Positions 1 to 6,670 are shown, counted from the stretch's first letter. The stretch is 10,518 bases of DNA from Lachnospiraceae bacterium (GCA_017964055.1 JAGCSS010000023.1:1-10518), one strand, 5' to 3'. Notes: a model not told the origin generated them from the sequence alone. A program made the numbers and translations.

Positions 1-1853
1 CGATCAGCCAGGCAAAGGACGAGGCTGAGCGCGCGAATACCGCGAAGTCACGATTCCTTGCCAATATGTCGCATGAGATACGAACGCCCATCAATACGAT
101 CATGGGCACGAACGAGATGGTCCTGCGTGAGGACGCGACGGGCGTTCCGAAGGGCTATTTCATGTCGATGATGAACTACGCTTTCGATATCAGGAACGCG
201 TCGGAATCGCTGCTCGGCCTGATCAACGACCTGCTCGACATGTCAAAGATCGAATCCGGCAAGATGCATCTGGTGGAGCAGGAATATGATATCCGCGAGA
301 TGCTGCGTTCGGCGGTTTCGATGATACGCGTGCGCAGTACGCAAAAGGAACTGACCTTTGATGTGGTTGTTGACGAGATCCTGCCGCAGCGCCTCTACGG
401 CGATGACGGAAAGATCAAGCAGATCGTCCTGAACCTGCTGACCAATGCGGTCAAATACACGAAGATAGGCGGCTTCTGCCTGAGTGTTTCCATGACGGAG
501 CGCACCAACGACATGTGCACGCTCAAGTTTTCCGTCAAGGATACCGGTATAGGTGTAAAGGCGGAGGACATAGACAAGCTCTTTACCGCTTACGAGCGCC
601 TCGATGAGGAGCAGAACAGCGGCATACAGGGCACGGGTCTCGGACTGGACATTTCGAGGAGATTCGCGAATCTGATGGGCGGTGAGCTGACCTGCGAGAG
701 CGTCTACGGTGAAGGCACGGAATTTATCCTGACAGTAGGACAGCGGATAGTTGACGCGACGCCTATAGGCATATTTACCGAGCATGACAACGATGCGGCC
801 AAGGGACCGTACATTCCTCAGTTCGTGGCTCCCGATGCCGATATTCTCGTAGTCGACGACAACCCGATGAACCTGAACATCATCAGGGGTCTTCTTAAAG
901 CCACAAAGGTATTCGTTACCACCGCTTCGAGCGGCGAGGAGTGTCTTGAACTGCTGGAGAATTCTAAGTTCAACGTCGTGCTCCTCGACCATATGATGCC
1001 GGGTATGGACGGCGTCGAAACGCTCGCGAAGATACGTGAAAAATATAAGGACCTGCCGGTATACGCCCTGACGGCCAATGCTTCGGCGGGTGAGGAGTTC
1101 TACAAGTCAAAGGGCTTCAACGGGTATCTGTCCAAGCCCGTTGACAGCGTAAAGCTCGAGAAAACGATCATGCAGCATCTGCCCGAGGAGCTGCTGGAAA
1201 AGCCTTCCGCGGCGGCAGAGACCGAGGACCTGAAGGAGCTGCCCGAAAACATGCTCTGGATCAGGCAGACCGAGGGCGTCGACGCCGACGAGGGTATCAA
1301 GAATTCCGGCGGCATCACGAATTACATATTCGCGCTGAAGCTGTTCCTTGATACGATCGACGACAACGCGAGAGTTTTGAGCGACGCGTACGAGAGCGGC
1401 AATTACAGGCTGTACACGATAAAGGTTCATTCGCTCAAGAGCTCAGCGAGGATCATAGGCGCGATGCCTCTTTCGAGACTCTGCGAAGCGCTGGAGAATG
1501 CCGGCAACAAGGGCGATACGGATTTCATCGCTGCGCATGCGGAGGAACTGATGCGCGATTATTTCGCGTTCAAGGATAAGCTCGCGGGGCTTGAGGAAGA
1601 CAGCGGTGATGCCGCTGATGAAGGCAAGGAGCCGATCCCCGAAAGTGAGCTTAAGGACGCGTATATGGCTCTCGGCGAGATGATACCGCAGATGGATTAC
1701 GACGCGGTGGAGATGATCGTCGAGCAGCTGAGCGGCTATAAGCTGCCGCCCGAGGATGAGAAGTTCCTTAAGGAGTTTAAGCATAAAATGAAGTCCATAG
1801 ACTGGGACGGCATGGAAGAACTGATAGGACAGAAGGGAGAATCCAATGGCTAA
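1..1853 (+). CDS. Hybrid sensor histidine kinase with receiver and HPt domains (5' end missing)
   Basis: The reading frame is open to the left edge (first full codon at base 3), so the N-terminal sensor lies outside the window. Residues here are numbered from the internal Met at base 66, which is not the real start because it falls inside the H-box. Visible domains in order: HisKA with the H-box SHEIRTP (phospho-His 3, base 72); HATPase with N-box Asn127, DTGIG at 159-163 and GTGLGL at 189-194; a receiver at about 258-372 with acidic pair Asp264/Asp265, phospho-acceptor Asp308, Thr336 and Lys357-Pro358; and an HPt domain at about 400-500 with KVHSLKSSA (phospho-His 455). An acidic linker and a helical tail (about 525-590) follow; I do not recognise the tail. 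All residues needed for a His-Asp-His relay are intact, so the protein should autophosphorylate and relay phosphate through its own receiver to HPt, and from there to a separate receiver. The partner is probably the next gene, whose ATG overlaps this stop by 8 nt. The signal sensed is unknown. Confidence 0.95.
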   Translation, partial: ISQAKDEAERANTAKSRFLANMSHEIRTPINTIMGTNEMVLREDATGVPKGYFMSMMNYAFDIRNASESLLGLINDLLDMSKIESGKMHLVEQEYDIREMLRSAVSMIRVRSTQKELTFDVVVDEILPQRLYGDDGKIKQIVLNLLTNAVKYTKIGGFCLSVSMTERTNDMCTLKFSVKDTGIGVKAEDIDKLFTAYERLDEEQNSGIQGTGLGLDISRRFANLMGGELTCESVYGEGTEFILTVGQRIVDATPIGIFTEHDNDAAKGPYIPQFVAPDADILVVDDNPMNLNIIRGLLKATKVFVTTASSGEECLELLENSKFNVVLLDHMMPGMDGVETLAKIREKYKDLPVYALTANASAGEEFYKSKGFNGYLSKPVDSVKLEKTIMQHLPEELLEKPSAAAETEDLKELPENMLWIRQTEGVDADEGIKNSGGITNYIFALKLFLDTIDDNARVLSDAYESGNYRLYTIKVHSLKSSARIIGAMPLSRLCEALENAGNKGDTDFIAAHAEELMRDYFAFKDKLAGLEEDSGDAADEGKEPIPESELKDAYMALGEMIPQMDYDAVEMIVEQLSGYKLPPEDEKFLKEFKHKMKSIDWDGMEELIGQKGESNG

Positions 1854-2607
1854 GAACAGAATGATGATACTCGGACCGAAGGAGAGTTTTATTATCAGGG
1901 TCCTTAAGAAAAAGGTCCAGGATTCGGGCTGTGAGTGCGAGTATCTGCCTATGACCGTCGATGACATCAACGAAAGTCTCAGGGGCGAAGAGCCGCTTAT
2001 CGCGCTCTATCTCGATGAAGAGGTCAAGCCGCATCCCGACGTTCTCCATTTCCTCATAGACAGGATGGAAGAGAAAGACATGCAGGCGATCCTTATCGGT
2101 GAGGCCGACGATCTGAAGGAATATGCGGACAAATTCCCGATGGGGCTCGTTTACATGAGCTTTGAGAGACCCGTGGATAACGAGGGTTTTGTAAAGTCGG
2201 TCAAGGATTATTTCAAAAAGCTCGCGCTGGGCGAGTTCAAGAAACGTATCCTCATCGTGGACGACGACCCGCAGTATCTGTCGATGGTACGTGAATGGCT
2301 GAAGGAGGACTACAATGTCACGATGGCCAATTCCGGACTGCAGGCGATCAGATGGCTCGGCAGGAACAAGGTAGACCTGATCCTGCTCGATCACGAGATG
2401 CCCGTAACGAGCGGGCCTCAGGTTCTCGAGATGCTCAGGAGCGAAGAGGACACAAAGAGCATCCCTGTAATGTTCCTGACGGGAAAGGGCGACAAGGAAA
2501 GCGTTATGGCCGTTGTCGCGCTGCGCCCCGAGGGATATTTCCTGAAAAACATCAAAAAAGAAGAACTGCTCGAAAAGCTCGCGGAGTTTTTTGTCCTGCA
2601 TAAATAA
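1846..2607 (+). CDS. Tandem-receiver response regulator: degenerate REC followed by intact REC, no output domain
   Basis: A 253-residue soluble protein. The start ATG lies 6 nt after an AAGGGAG ribosome site (1833-1839) and overlaps the kinase stop, which implies translational coupling. Residues 133-247 form a canonical receiver with acidic residues Asp139-Asp141, phospho-acceptor Asp182 in LLDHEMP, Thr212 and Lys234, although the usual Lys-Pro is Lys-Asn. Residues 5-125 have the same length and strand/helix rhythm and read as a second receiver. It has lost the acidic pair after strand 1 (LGPKES), the conserved Lys is replaced in SFERPVD, and an Asp (57) remains where strand 3 ends. No DNA-binding, GGDEF, EAL or enzymatic domain follows. 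It most likely takes phosphate from the HPt domain of the kinase and acts by protein-protein contact or as a phosphate sink. The receiver identity is firm; the pseudo-receiver reading is by pattern, and the target is inferred. Confidence 0.9.
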   Translation: MAKNRMMILGPKESFIIRVLKKKVQDSGCECEYLPMTVDDINESLRGEEPLIALYLDEEVKPHPDVLHFLIDRMEEKDMQAILIGEADDLKEYADKFPMGLVYMSFERPVDNEGFVKSVKDYFKKLALGEFKKRILIVDDDPQYLSMVREWLKEDYNVTMANSGLQAIRWLGRNKVDLILLDHEMPVTSGPQVLEMLRSEEDTKSIPVMFLTGKGDKESVMAVVALRPEGYFLKNIKKEELLEKLAEFFVLHK

Positions 2608-2633
2608 GCGACTGCCTTATAGGAGAAACACAG

Positions 2634-4997
2634 ATGTTTAACCTGATACGAACTTATCAACTGGATATCATGCTGGTCCTGTGCGCCGTTTGTATGACTA
2701 TTGCGGCGCTGCTGCTGTTTACGCGTTTTTTGTCCAAACGGCGCAAGTGGGTCATGATCAACATGGAGATCATCGCTACGCTGCTGCTGGCATTCGACAG
2801 GCTGGCCTATGTCTATTCGGGCGATGTGAGCCGCACGGGATGGATCATGGTAAGAGTATCTAACTGCATGGTATTTTTCCTGACATCGGCGATCGTTTTC
2901 GGTTTTAATCTGTTCCTGATAGACCTGCTGACCGCTGATGACAAAAAGATCCGCGAGAGCGCGCCCGACAGGCTCAAGATCGTTGCGGTGGTCTCGGCGT
3001 TCGGCATGCTCCTGGCGCTGGTCAGCGCATTTACGGGCATATATTATTATTTTGATGAGTACAACAAATATCATCGCGGATGGGGCTTCCTGATCGCATA
3101 TGTCATCCCGGTAGTCTGCCCGCTGATCCAGTACACCGTTGTCAGGCAGTACCGCAAGCGCCTCAGCAAATTTATCAATATCGCGCTGACGCTGTATATT
3201 TTCGTGCCGATCGTGGTCGGCATCGTACAGATATTCACCTACGGGCTGTCCATCGTAAATATGGCGATGGTAGTCGTATCCGTTTCGCTTTACATTTTCA
3301 CATACCTCGATATCAACGATACGGTCGTCAGGGCACACGCGATCGAGCTGCAAAATCTCGAGGAAGAGCAGAAAGGCATGAGGCGTCTGTTCGATCAGAC
3401 GGCCAACGCCTTTGTCGAATCGGTTGAACGCAGGGACGCCTTTCTGGAGGGACATTCGCGCAGAGTCGCGGCGCTGGCAAAGCAGATCGCGAAGGAGGCC
3501 GGCAAGAGCGACGAGGAGTGCGAGCGCGTATATTATGCGGCCCTGCTCAACGACGTCGGCGCGGCATCGCTGTCCGACGAGATGATAGTGGAGGCCGGAG
3601 AGCCCGGCGAAAGAGGCGAACAGATCCGCAGGGAAAAGCCGATCATCACGAGCGAGATCCTTTCGGGGATCAGCGAATATCCGTATCTGAGCCAGGTGGC
3701 GCGTTCGAGTCACGAGCGCTACGACGGCAGCGGATATCCAGACGGACTCAAGAGCGAGGATATCCCTGAGATGGCGAGGATCGTCGCTGTCGCGGATTCC
3801 TATGACAGCATGAAGATGAAGATGCGTGAGAGAGATCCGCTCCCGGACCCTATCGTCCGTGAGGAGTTCGTAAAAGAGGCCGGCATTACGTTCGACCCGG
3901 TCTATTCCAATATCATGATCCGCATCATGGACGAAAAAGCGCAGCATTCCGAAGATACGGAGACCAGAAAGCTCGAGGGAGAGCTGGTCTGCGGCGAATA
4001 CAGGGACAACATAACGGCAGGCGTCGATATCTCGCGGAACACGGTTAAGATAAGCTTTACCGCCACGCCGGCGGGCGCTGAGAGCGGACTGTTCAGCGCG
4101 CCTTCGATAATCCTGTTCGATTCGTTTGACAGGCGCGTGCACAACAACGAGAAGTCCATTGAGTCGTATCATTATCTGGAGTACGGCGAGTTCTGGTTCA
4201 ACGGGCATAGCGTTTCGACCAATATCGACGATATAAAGAGCGATTTCGTGACCTCCGCCGCACTCGGCGAGCCTAACAGATATCAGATAACCGCGGGCAG
4301 ATACGAGGATCACCTGAGACTGAAGCTCGAGAGCGCGGAAGGAACGTTCGAGTCGATCGTTGCGCTGCCCGACAGCACCAAATCATCGTATATCGCGCTT
4401 ACGGGAGAGCATTGCCGCATCGACGGAATAGAGATCGGCGTGGACGAGAACGAGCTGTCCGAGAACGATATCCCGAGGATCGCGAAGAAAAAGCGCTATG
4501 TCGACCGCATGGAATCCGACATCCCGAACATACAGATCGACCGTACGCGTTCGGCCGCGACGCAGGGCATAGAGGTAACCGACGGTCTGCGCCTGCGTTT
4601 CTTCGGACAGAGCCTGCCTTCGGCAAACTTCGTATGGCATTGTCCGTATGTGGTGCTGTTCTCGTCGGATGACGGACAGGTGAACGGCAGCAATTACCGC
4701 GAATACGCGACCGTCAAACTGAACGGCGAGATGGACGGTACCGAGGAACTCGGCACGAATTCGTTTACAATGAAGAAATCGGACTCGTTCCCCGGCTGGG
4801 ATAAATGGAAGGAAAGCTGCAAAGAGGGCATGGAATTCGAGGTGCGTTTCCGCAAAAAGGGAAACCGCGTGGTGCTCGGAAGCGTGAACATGGGCATAAC
4901 CGTCGAAAACACCCTGACGCTGAACAATCCCGAGGAGCGCATATACGTGGCGCTGACCGGCGACCAGGTTGCGCTGACGGATATAAGGATAATGTAG
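2634..4997 (+). CDS. Seven-TM protein with degenerate HD-GYP domain and two C-terminal beta-rich domains
   Basis: A 787-residue membrane protein. ATG follows AGGAGA (2621-2626) by 7 nt, and the gene lies 26 nt after the response regulator, so it is probably co-transcribed. Residues about 10-225 hold seven hydrophobic helices (near 10-31, 41-61, 72-98, 114-136, 150-170, 180-203 and 207-226), which puts the remainder in the cytoplasm. A charged helix (about 228-255) links to an HD-GYP domain (about 256-435). The family's shape is clear in GHSRRVA, HERYDGSGYPDGL and IVAVADSYD, but key residues differ. The HD pair is Asn306-Asp307, the usual Lys after it is Ala310, the mid-domain His is Lys335, and the His-His pair is Ser359-His360. 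His274 and Asp388 remain. c-di-GMP phosphodiesterase activity is therefore unlikely, and a receptor or scaffold role is inferred. Residues about 455-787 hold two related beta-rich segments, each ending in a Y-[IV]-A-L-T-G strand motif. I cannot name their fold; a lectin- or LamG-like sandwich is possible. Confidence 0.88.
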   Translation: MFNLIRTYQLDIMLVLCAVCMTIAALLLFTRFLSKRRKWVMINMEIIATLLLAFDRLAYVYSGDVSRTGWIMVRVSNCMVFFLTSAIVFGFNLFLIDLLTADDKKIRESAPDRLKIVAVVSAFGMLLALVSAFTGIYYYFDEYNKYHRGWGFLIAYVIPVVCPLIQYTVVRQYRKRLSKFINIALTLYIFVPIVVGIVQIFTYGLSIVNMAMVVVSVSLYIFTYLDINDTVVRAHAIELQNLEEEQKGMRRLFDQTANAFVESVERRDAFLEGHSRRVAALAKQIAKEAGKSDEECERVYYAALLNDVGAASLSDEMIVEAGEPGERGEQIRREKPIITSEILSGISEYPYLSQVARSSHERYDGSGYPDGLKSEDIPEMARIVAVADSYDSMKMKMRERDPLPDPIVREEFVKEAGITFDPVYSNIMIRIMDEKAQHSEDTETRKLEGELVCGEYRDNITAGVDISRNTVKISFTATPAGAESGLFSAPSIILFDSFDRRVHNNEKSIESYHYLEYGEFWFNGHSVSTNIDDIKSDFVTSAALGEPNRYQITAGRYEDHLRLKLESAEGTFESIVALPDSTKSSYIALTGEHCRIDGIEIGVDENELSENDIPRIAKKKRYVDRMESDIPNIQIDRTRSAATQGIEVTDGLRLRFFGQSLPSANFVWHCPYVVLFSSDDGQVNGSNYREYATVKLNGEMDGTEELGTNSFTMKKSDSFPGWDKWKESCKEGMEFEVRFRKKGNRVVLGSVNMGITVENTLTLNNPEERIYVALTGDQVALTDIRIM

Positions 4998-5023
4998 TTT
5001 TTTCGCGTATTGTTTCTCTTTTC

Positions 5024-5037
5024 GTGCTTGCAAGCAC
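5024..5037. repeat. Perfect 14-bp palindrome overlapping the -35 box
   Basis: GTGCTTGCAAGCAC reads the same on both strands. It fully covers the -35 hexamer (5028-5033) of the promoter below, as expected for a dimeric repressor site. The alternative is a weak hairpin (5-bp stem, TGCA loop) ending the upstream operon, but the following T-rich stretch is interrupted by CCG. The palindrome is certain; its role is not. Confidence 0.6.
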
Positions 5038-5056
5038 TTTCCGTTTTGCCTATAAT
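5028..5056 (+). promoter_or_regulatory. Sigma-A type promoter of the cytidylate-kinase-like gene
   Basis: TTGCAA at 5028-5033 and a perfect TATAAT at 5051-5056 are separated by exactly 17 bp. The -10 matches consensus at all six positions and the -35 at four. Transcription would start near 5063, leaving a leader of about 55 nt before the ATG at 5118. The site lies in the gap after the HD-GYP gene and points toward the next gene, so that gene can be expressed independently of the signalling operon. Confidence 0.8.
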
Positions 5057-5107
5057 GTAAGTGGGGAAGTAAAGCAGATTTATCTTGTTTCGGGAAGATT
5101 ATGTTTC

Positions 5108-5112
5108 GGAGG
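5108..5112 (+). promoter_or_regulatory. Ribosome binding site fixing the start at 5118
   Basis: GGAGG sits 5 nt before ATG at 5118. This decides between that ATG and an in-frame TTG at 5085, which would add 11 residues but has no comparable site. The shorter form begins MDKILTISRQYGSGG, the usual N-terminus of the family. Confidence 0.85.
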
Positions 5113-5117
5113 CGTTT

Positions 5118-5729
5118 ATGGATAAAATACTTACGATCAGCAGACAGTACGGAAGCGGAGGACGTGAGATCGGACAGAAGCTCGCTGCGGCATGGGGGGT
5201 TCCCTTCTATGACAACGAGCTGATAACCCGCGCGGCCAAGGAGAGCGGCTTTGCCGAGATCGCCTTTGAGACCGCCGAGTCACGTGCCAATAACTCGCTG
5301 CTCTATTCTATAGCGCGCGGTACCGCGACCTTTGGGAATCAGGACATAGGCTATTCCAATCTGTCGCTCGATGACAGGATCTATCTCGCACAGGCTGACG
5401 TGATCCGCCAGTGCGCGGCCGAGGGACCCTGCGTTATCGTCGGCAGGTGCGCGGACTACATACTGCGTAAGCTTGATAATGTAGTGAACATCTTTGTTTA
5501 TGCCGATCTGCCGTTCAGGGCCGAGCGTGCCGTCCGTATCGACGGAATGAGCCCCGACAGGATTGAGGACAGCATATTAAAGATCGATAAGCGCCGGGCA
5601 AATTACCATAACTTCCACACCGGCGAGAAATGGGGCAAGATCGAGAATTATTCTCTCTGCGTCAACTCCGGAAAGGTCGGTATCGACAAAGCGGTCGAAG
5701 TTATCCGCACTTACGTGGACGGGATCTGA
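5118..5729 (+). CDS. Cytidylate-kinase-like family protein
   Basis: A 203-residue soluble protein of the cytidylate-kinase-like family common in clostridia. It is distinct from the housekeeping Cmk, which carries a standard Walker A loop. The N-terminus ISRQYGSGGREIG (8-19) is the family's glycine-rich loop and lacks the usual Gly-Lys-Ser/Thr ending. Other typical blocks are FYDNELI (30-36), CVIVGRCADYILR (105-117), a basic IDKRRANYH segment (156-164) resembling the lid region, and TGEKWG...NYSLCVNSG (168-185). Length is normal for the family and there are no membrane segments. By family it should bind a nucleotide and may phosphorylate a nucleoside monophosphate or another small molecule; the substrate cannot be read from sequence. 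The gene has its own promoter and terminator, so it forms a single-gene unit. Family membership is firm; the reaction is uncertain. Confidence 0.9.
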   Translation: MDKILTISRQYGSGGREIGQKLAAAWGVPFYDNELITRAAKESGFAEIAFETAESRANNSLLYSIARGTATFGNQDIGYSNLSLDDRIYLAQADVIRQCAAEGPCVIVGRCADYILRKLDNVVNIFVYADLPFRAERAVRIDGMSPDRIEDSILKIDKRRANYHNFHTGEKWGKIENYSLCVNSGKVGIDKAVEVIRTYVDGI

Positions 5730-5739
5730 AGATAATCTG

Positions 5740-5766
5740 GGGACGGAAGCTCCGTCCCTGTTTTTT
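5740..5766 (+). terminator. Intrinsic terminator after the cytidylate-kinase-like gene
   Basis: GGGACGGA (5740-5747) pairs perfectly with TCCGTCCC (5751-5758) around an AGC loop. TG and six T residues (5761-5766) follow. It starts 10 nt after the stop codon and separates this gene from the downstream ABC operon. Confidence 0.93.
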
Positions 5767-5785
5767 ACTCTTTAATCGATAAATG

Positions 5786-5872
5786 TGTTACGGATATTAA
5801 TTAAAACGTAACAATATTTAAAGAAAAATTAATGGAACCGCATCTTGTTTATCTTCGTCTAATCACGTAACA
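5786..5872. promoter_or_regulatory. Three copies of a CGTAACA heptamer upstream of the ABC operon (candidate operator)
   Basis: The 7-mer occurs as TGTTACG at 5786-5792 (inverted), CGTAACA at 5807-5813 and CGTAACA at 5866-5872. The first two form an inverted repeat with arm centres 21 bp apart, about two helical turns. An AT-rich core with TTAATTAA (5797-5804) lies between them. The third copy overlaps the candidate -10 box described separately. All copies lie in the only AT-rich stretch of the window, between a terminator and the first ABC gene. The copies are exact; a regulator-binding role is inferred. Confidence 0.5.
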
Positions 5873-5873
5873 T
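5845..5873 (+). promoter_or_regulatory. Candidate promoter of the ABC/CARDB operon
   Basis: TTGTTT (5845-5850) and TAACAT (5868-5873) are spaced by 17 bp. They match consensus at only 3 and 4 of 6 positions, so this is a weak, possibly activator-dependent promoter. A promoter must lie in this gap because a strong terminator precedes it, but its exact position is uncertain. Confidence 0.35.
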
Positions 5874-5905
5874 GAACATGGGAAGGGAGTGAGTTCACAA
5901 AAAGA

Positions 5906-6655
5906 ATGGAAGGAAAAGATGTAATCATTGATGTCCGGAACGCGAAAAAGATATACCGGATGGGACAGGAACGCATCCATGCCGTGGACGGGATAAGCTT
6001 CACGGTCAACCGCGGTGAGTTCTGCTGTCTGCTCGGTACTTCGGGTTCGGGCAAATCGACCCTGCTGAATCTTATGGCCGGGATCGAGAAGCTCACGAGC
6101 GGAGACGTGTTCATCAAGGGTCAGTCCATCAAGCAGATGAGCGAAAACAAACTCAGCAAGTTTCGTCAGGAAAACCTGGGCTTCGTTTTCCAGTCATACA
6201 ATCTGCTCGGATCGATGACCGCGCTGGAAAATGTCGAGCTGCCGCTTGTGTTCAAGAAAATGCCTTCGTCAAAACGACGCAGGATGGCGAGGGGCATACT
6301 TAAAAAGGTAGGTCTCGGCGACCGAATGATGCACAAGCCCAAGGAGATGTCGGGCGGACAGCAGCAGCGAGTCGGTATCGCCAGAGCCTTTGTTGCGAGA
6401 CCCGATGTGGTCTTTGCGGACGAGCCGACAGGAAACCTTGATTCCAGAACGACCATAGAGGTCATGGAGCTGATCAAGGAAATGGCATCAAAGCACAACC
6501 AGACGATCGTCATGGTAACCCATGACAATTCGCTGGCGGCATATGCCGACAAGATAATCCGCATAAAGGACGGACATATCGAAAGCATAGAAGAAAACGC
6601 AAATGTAAAACAGGCAGCCGGTGAGGCAGCCGAAACAACGGATCAAACCGTTTAA
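5906..6655 (+). CDS. ABC transporter ATP-binding protein, LolD/MacB class
   Basis: A 249-residue cytoplasmic ATPase with every catalytic motif intact: Walker A GTSGSGKS (44-51, Lys50), Q-loop Gln96 in FVFQSYNL, signature MSGGQQQRV (148-156), Walker B with Asp172-Glu173 in VVFADEPTGNLDS, and switch His206 in MVTHD. The ADEPTGNLDS wording and the short single-domain form are typical of the LolD/MacB/FtsE group, which works with FtsX-like permeases. This fits the permease two genes downstream. The last ~25 residues are an Ala/Glu/Thr-rich tail. No other in-frame start exists between the upstream stop (5873) and this ATG. The nearest purine-rich ribosome site (5883-5889) is unusually far away, at 16 nt. 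It is the first gene of a three-gene operon. Energising an exporter or an extracytoplasmic mechanical task is the likely role; the substrate is unknown. Confidence 0.95.
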   Translation: MEGKDVIIDVRNAKKIYRMGQERIHAVDGISFTVNRGEFCCLLGTSGSGKSTLLNLMAGIEKLTSGDVFIKGQSIKQMSENKLSKFRQENLGFVFQSYNLLGSMTALENVELPLVFKKMPSSKRRRMARGILKKVGLGDRMMHKPKEMSGGQQQRVGIARAFVARPDVVFADEPTGNLDSRTTIEVMELIKEMASKHNQTIVMVTHDNSLAAYADKIIRIKDGHIESIEENANVKQAAGEAAETTDQTV

Positions 6656-6670
6656 TAGGAGGGAGTATTA

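Noticed and set aside
243..992. A 249-codon minus-strand frame inside the histidine kinase gene
   Set aside because: It lies opposite intact kinase and receiver motifs and its product resembles nothing.
66..1853. Met at base 66 as the true kinase start
   Set aside because: The frame is open upstream and encodes AKSRFLAN immediately before SHEIRTP, the normal sequence inside a HisKA domain.
2418..4313. A 631-codon open frame on the minus strand, antisense to the HD-GYP gene
   Set aside because: Its product is a His/Asp/Arg-rich string with no recognisable domain, and the + strand here encodes clear TM and HD-GYP motifs. Biased third codon positions of the real gene explain the open frame.
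5024..5050. The palindrome as an intrinsic terminator of the signalling operon
   Set aside because: The stem is at most 5 bp with a 4-nt loop and the T tract is broken by CCG; overlap with a strong -35 favours an operator. Weak termination is not excluded.
4805..5125. A 106-codon + strand frame spanning the end of the HD-GYP gene and the following gap
   Set aside because: It is out of frame with both neighbours, runs across a clear promoter, and is Arg/Gly-rich low-information sequence.
5832..5870. A 12-codon frame (MEPHLVYLRLIT) as a possible leader peptide before the ABC operon
   Set aside because: No ribosome site precedes it, it has no run of regulatory codons, and no paired attenuator or anti-attenuator stems follow.
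5730..5905. Riboswitch in the gap before the ABC operon
   Set aside because: No conserved core such as that of c-di-GMP, SAM, TPP or glycine switches could be recognised, and no expression-platform terminator precedes the ATPase start.
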